This document shows positions 44,836 to 45,152 of a stretch of DNA of 45,152 nucleotides, piece by piece. The notes beneath the pieces are model-generated. The model was given only the letters and a program-made list of their open reading frames with translations, was not told the origin of the DNA and searched no databases. Numbering within the stretch: the stretch's first letter is position 1; every line of letters starts with the position of its first letter. A program made the position numbers and the translations under genes. This stretch comes from Candidatus Cloacimonadota bacterium. GTDB lineage: Bacteria > Cloacimonadota > Cloacimonadia > Cloacimonadales > Cloacimonadaceae. The stretch spans positions 1-45,152 of the forward strand of contig JAAYWB010000068.1 in the NCBI GenBank assembly GCA_012516855.1, given 5' to 3'.

Positions 44836-45036
44836 ATGCATCGTATCGTCTGCCTCGCTGTTCTGCTGCTGAGCTACAACATCTACCGCCGCGCTGGGAA
44901 CGGTGAGACTCTGCTTGCCTCAACCTGGGTATGGAACCAGGGCCTGATGCCTAATTCGAACGGCTCTTACAGCTACTAGGACACGGGGCTGACCAATGGG
45001 ATGGTCTTGAGCGCTAATACCATTTCGCTTGCATAA
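44836..45036 (+). pseudogene. Decayed fragment of a fibronectin-III-like secreted protein
   Basis: A 47-codon frame opens at ATG 44836 with GCAGGAG upstream and stops at TAG 44977. Reading through the TAG, the same frame continues for 18 codons (DTGLTNGMVLSANTISLA). The pieces LSYNIYRRAGNGETLLAS and NGSYSY.DTGLTNGM are typical of fibronectin-III units in surface proteins of this group, where the DTGLTNG..Y turn is common. No domain is complete, so it is most likely a remnant. It is next to a likely mobile-element start. Confidence 0.4.
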
Positions 45037-45086
45037 ATACTAGAATTGATTATCCTGTCTCTGTATTCATATCACTGGAGGTAGTG

Positions 45087-45152
45087 ATGAGAAAGATTCA
45101 AGTAAGCGACACCTTGCCGGCATCAGAACTCAAACGTCGGATGCTAAGTAGC
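45087..45152 (+). CDS. Start of an unidentified gene cut by the window end (possible transposase)
   Basis: An open frame starts at ATG 45087 after GGAGGT and runs off the window after 22 codons (MRKIQVSDTLPASELKRRM..). The short helical basic sequence could be a helix-turn-helix start such as an IS630-type transposase, but this is too little to tell. Start with GTG 45084 is possible. Confidence 0.4.
   Translation, partial: MRKIQVSDTLPASELKRRMLSS

Overview
ORGANISM. The window looks like a chromosome segment of a Gram-negative, probably anaerobic bacterium of the Candidatus Cloacimonadota (WWE1) or a close relative in the Fibrobacterota-Chlorobiota-Bacteroidota neighbourhood. This is inferred from several traits. 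There are many secreted proteins with an 'NPF...YNxxGQ/GxKV...W.G.D..G....G.Y..R' FlgD-like Ig tail of the type IX-sorting style. An Lnt and several lipoproteins, and GmhA for heptose, point to an outer membrane. CIRCE/HrcA control of chaperones, RNase HIII, and an alpha-type glycyl-tRNA synthetase also fit. No 16S gene is present, so the assignment is not proven.

LAYOUT. (1) Bases 1-3351 form an A+T-rich accessory island: the 3' remnant of a transposase, then a tight three-gene operon. Its genes are an sce7726-like PD-(D/E)XK-type protein, an sce7725/'beta' family protein, and a zinc-ribbon/HEPN-type/RES-domain protein. This is the best candidate for a poorly described, probably defence-related system. 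(2) Bases 3352-4554 are a gene-free, hairpin-rich stretch. (3) Bases 4555-5971 carry a serpin lipoprotein and tRNA-Asn(GTT). (4) Bases 6171-13118, all minus strand, form a housekeeping run: recJ, an NHL-like lipoprotein, lnt, a MerR-type regulator and glyQ, followed by a lipoprotein and an N-formylglutamate amidohydrolase-like gene. (5) Bases 13556-16881, plus strand, run STAS anti-anti-sigma factor, response regulator fused to an anti-sigma ATPase (split by an in-frame TAA), prmC, murA. (6) Bases 17555-26513, minus strand, hold a secreted transglutaminase-like protein, a gingipain-like C25 protease, two HEAT-repeat (AlkD-like) proteins around trmJ, and rnhC. (7) groEL with CIRCE reads rightward from 26682. 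(8) Bases 28762-38225, minus strand, hold two surface or secreted proteins, clpB with its own CIRCE, a secreted endonuclease I, gmhA and adenosine deaminase. (9) A PEGA-like membrane or secreted protein lies on the plus strand at 38540-40108. (10) Bases 40507-44643, minus strand, hold a short CCA/poly(A)-polymerase-type nucleotidyltransferase, hemW, lepB and an iron alcohol dehydrogenase. (11) The right edge carries a decayed fibronectin-III-like gene and the start of an unidentified gene.

HOW IT WORKS TOGETHER. Two separate loci, groEL and clpB, carry CIRCE operators and so probably share HrcA heat-shock control. LepB, Lnt, lipoproteins and FlgD-tailed proteins outline an envelope and secretion programme. 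The STAS/response-regulator pair looks like a partner-switching signalling module whose kinase-like partner is interrupted.

REPEATS. Four copies of a ~120-160 bp hairpin-forming repeat sit in the gene-free gaps after murA, groEL, upstream of clpB and after the PEGA gene. One copy lies inside a ~570 bp segment with imperfect terminal inverted repeats, whose right part is also about 79% identical (my hand alignment) to a stretch just downstream of the three-gene island. Function of the repeats is unknown.
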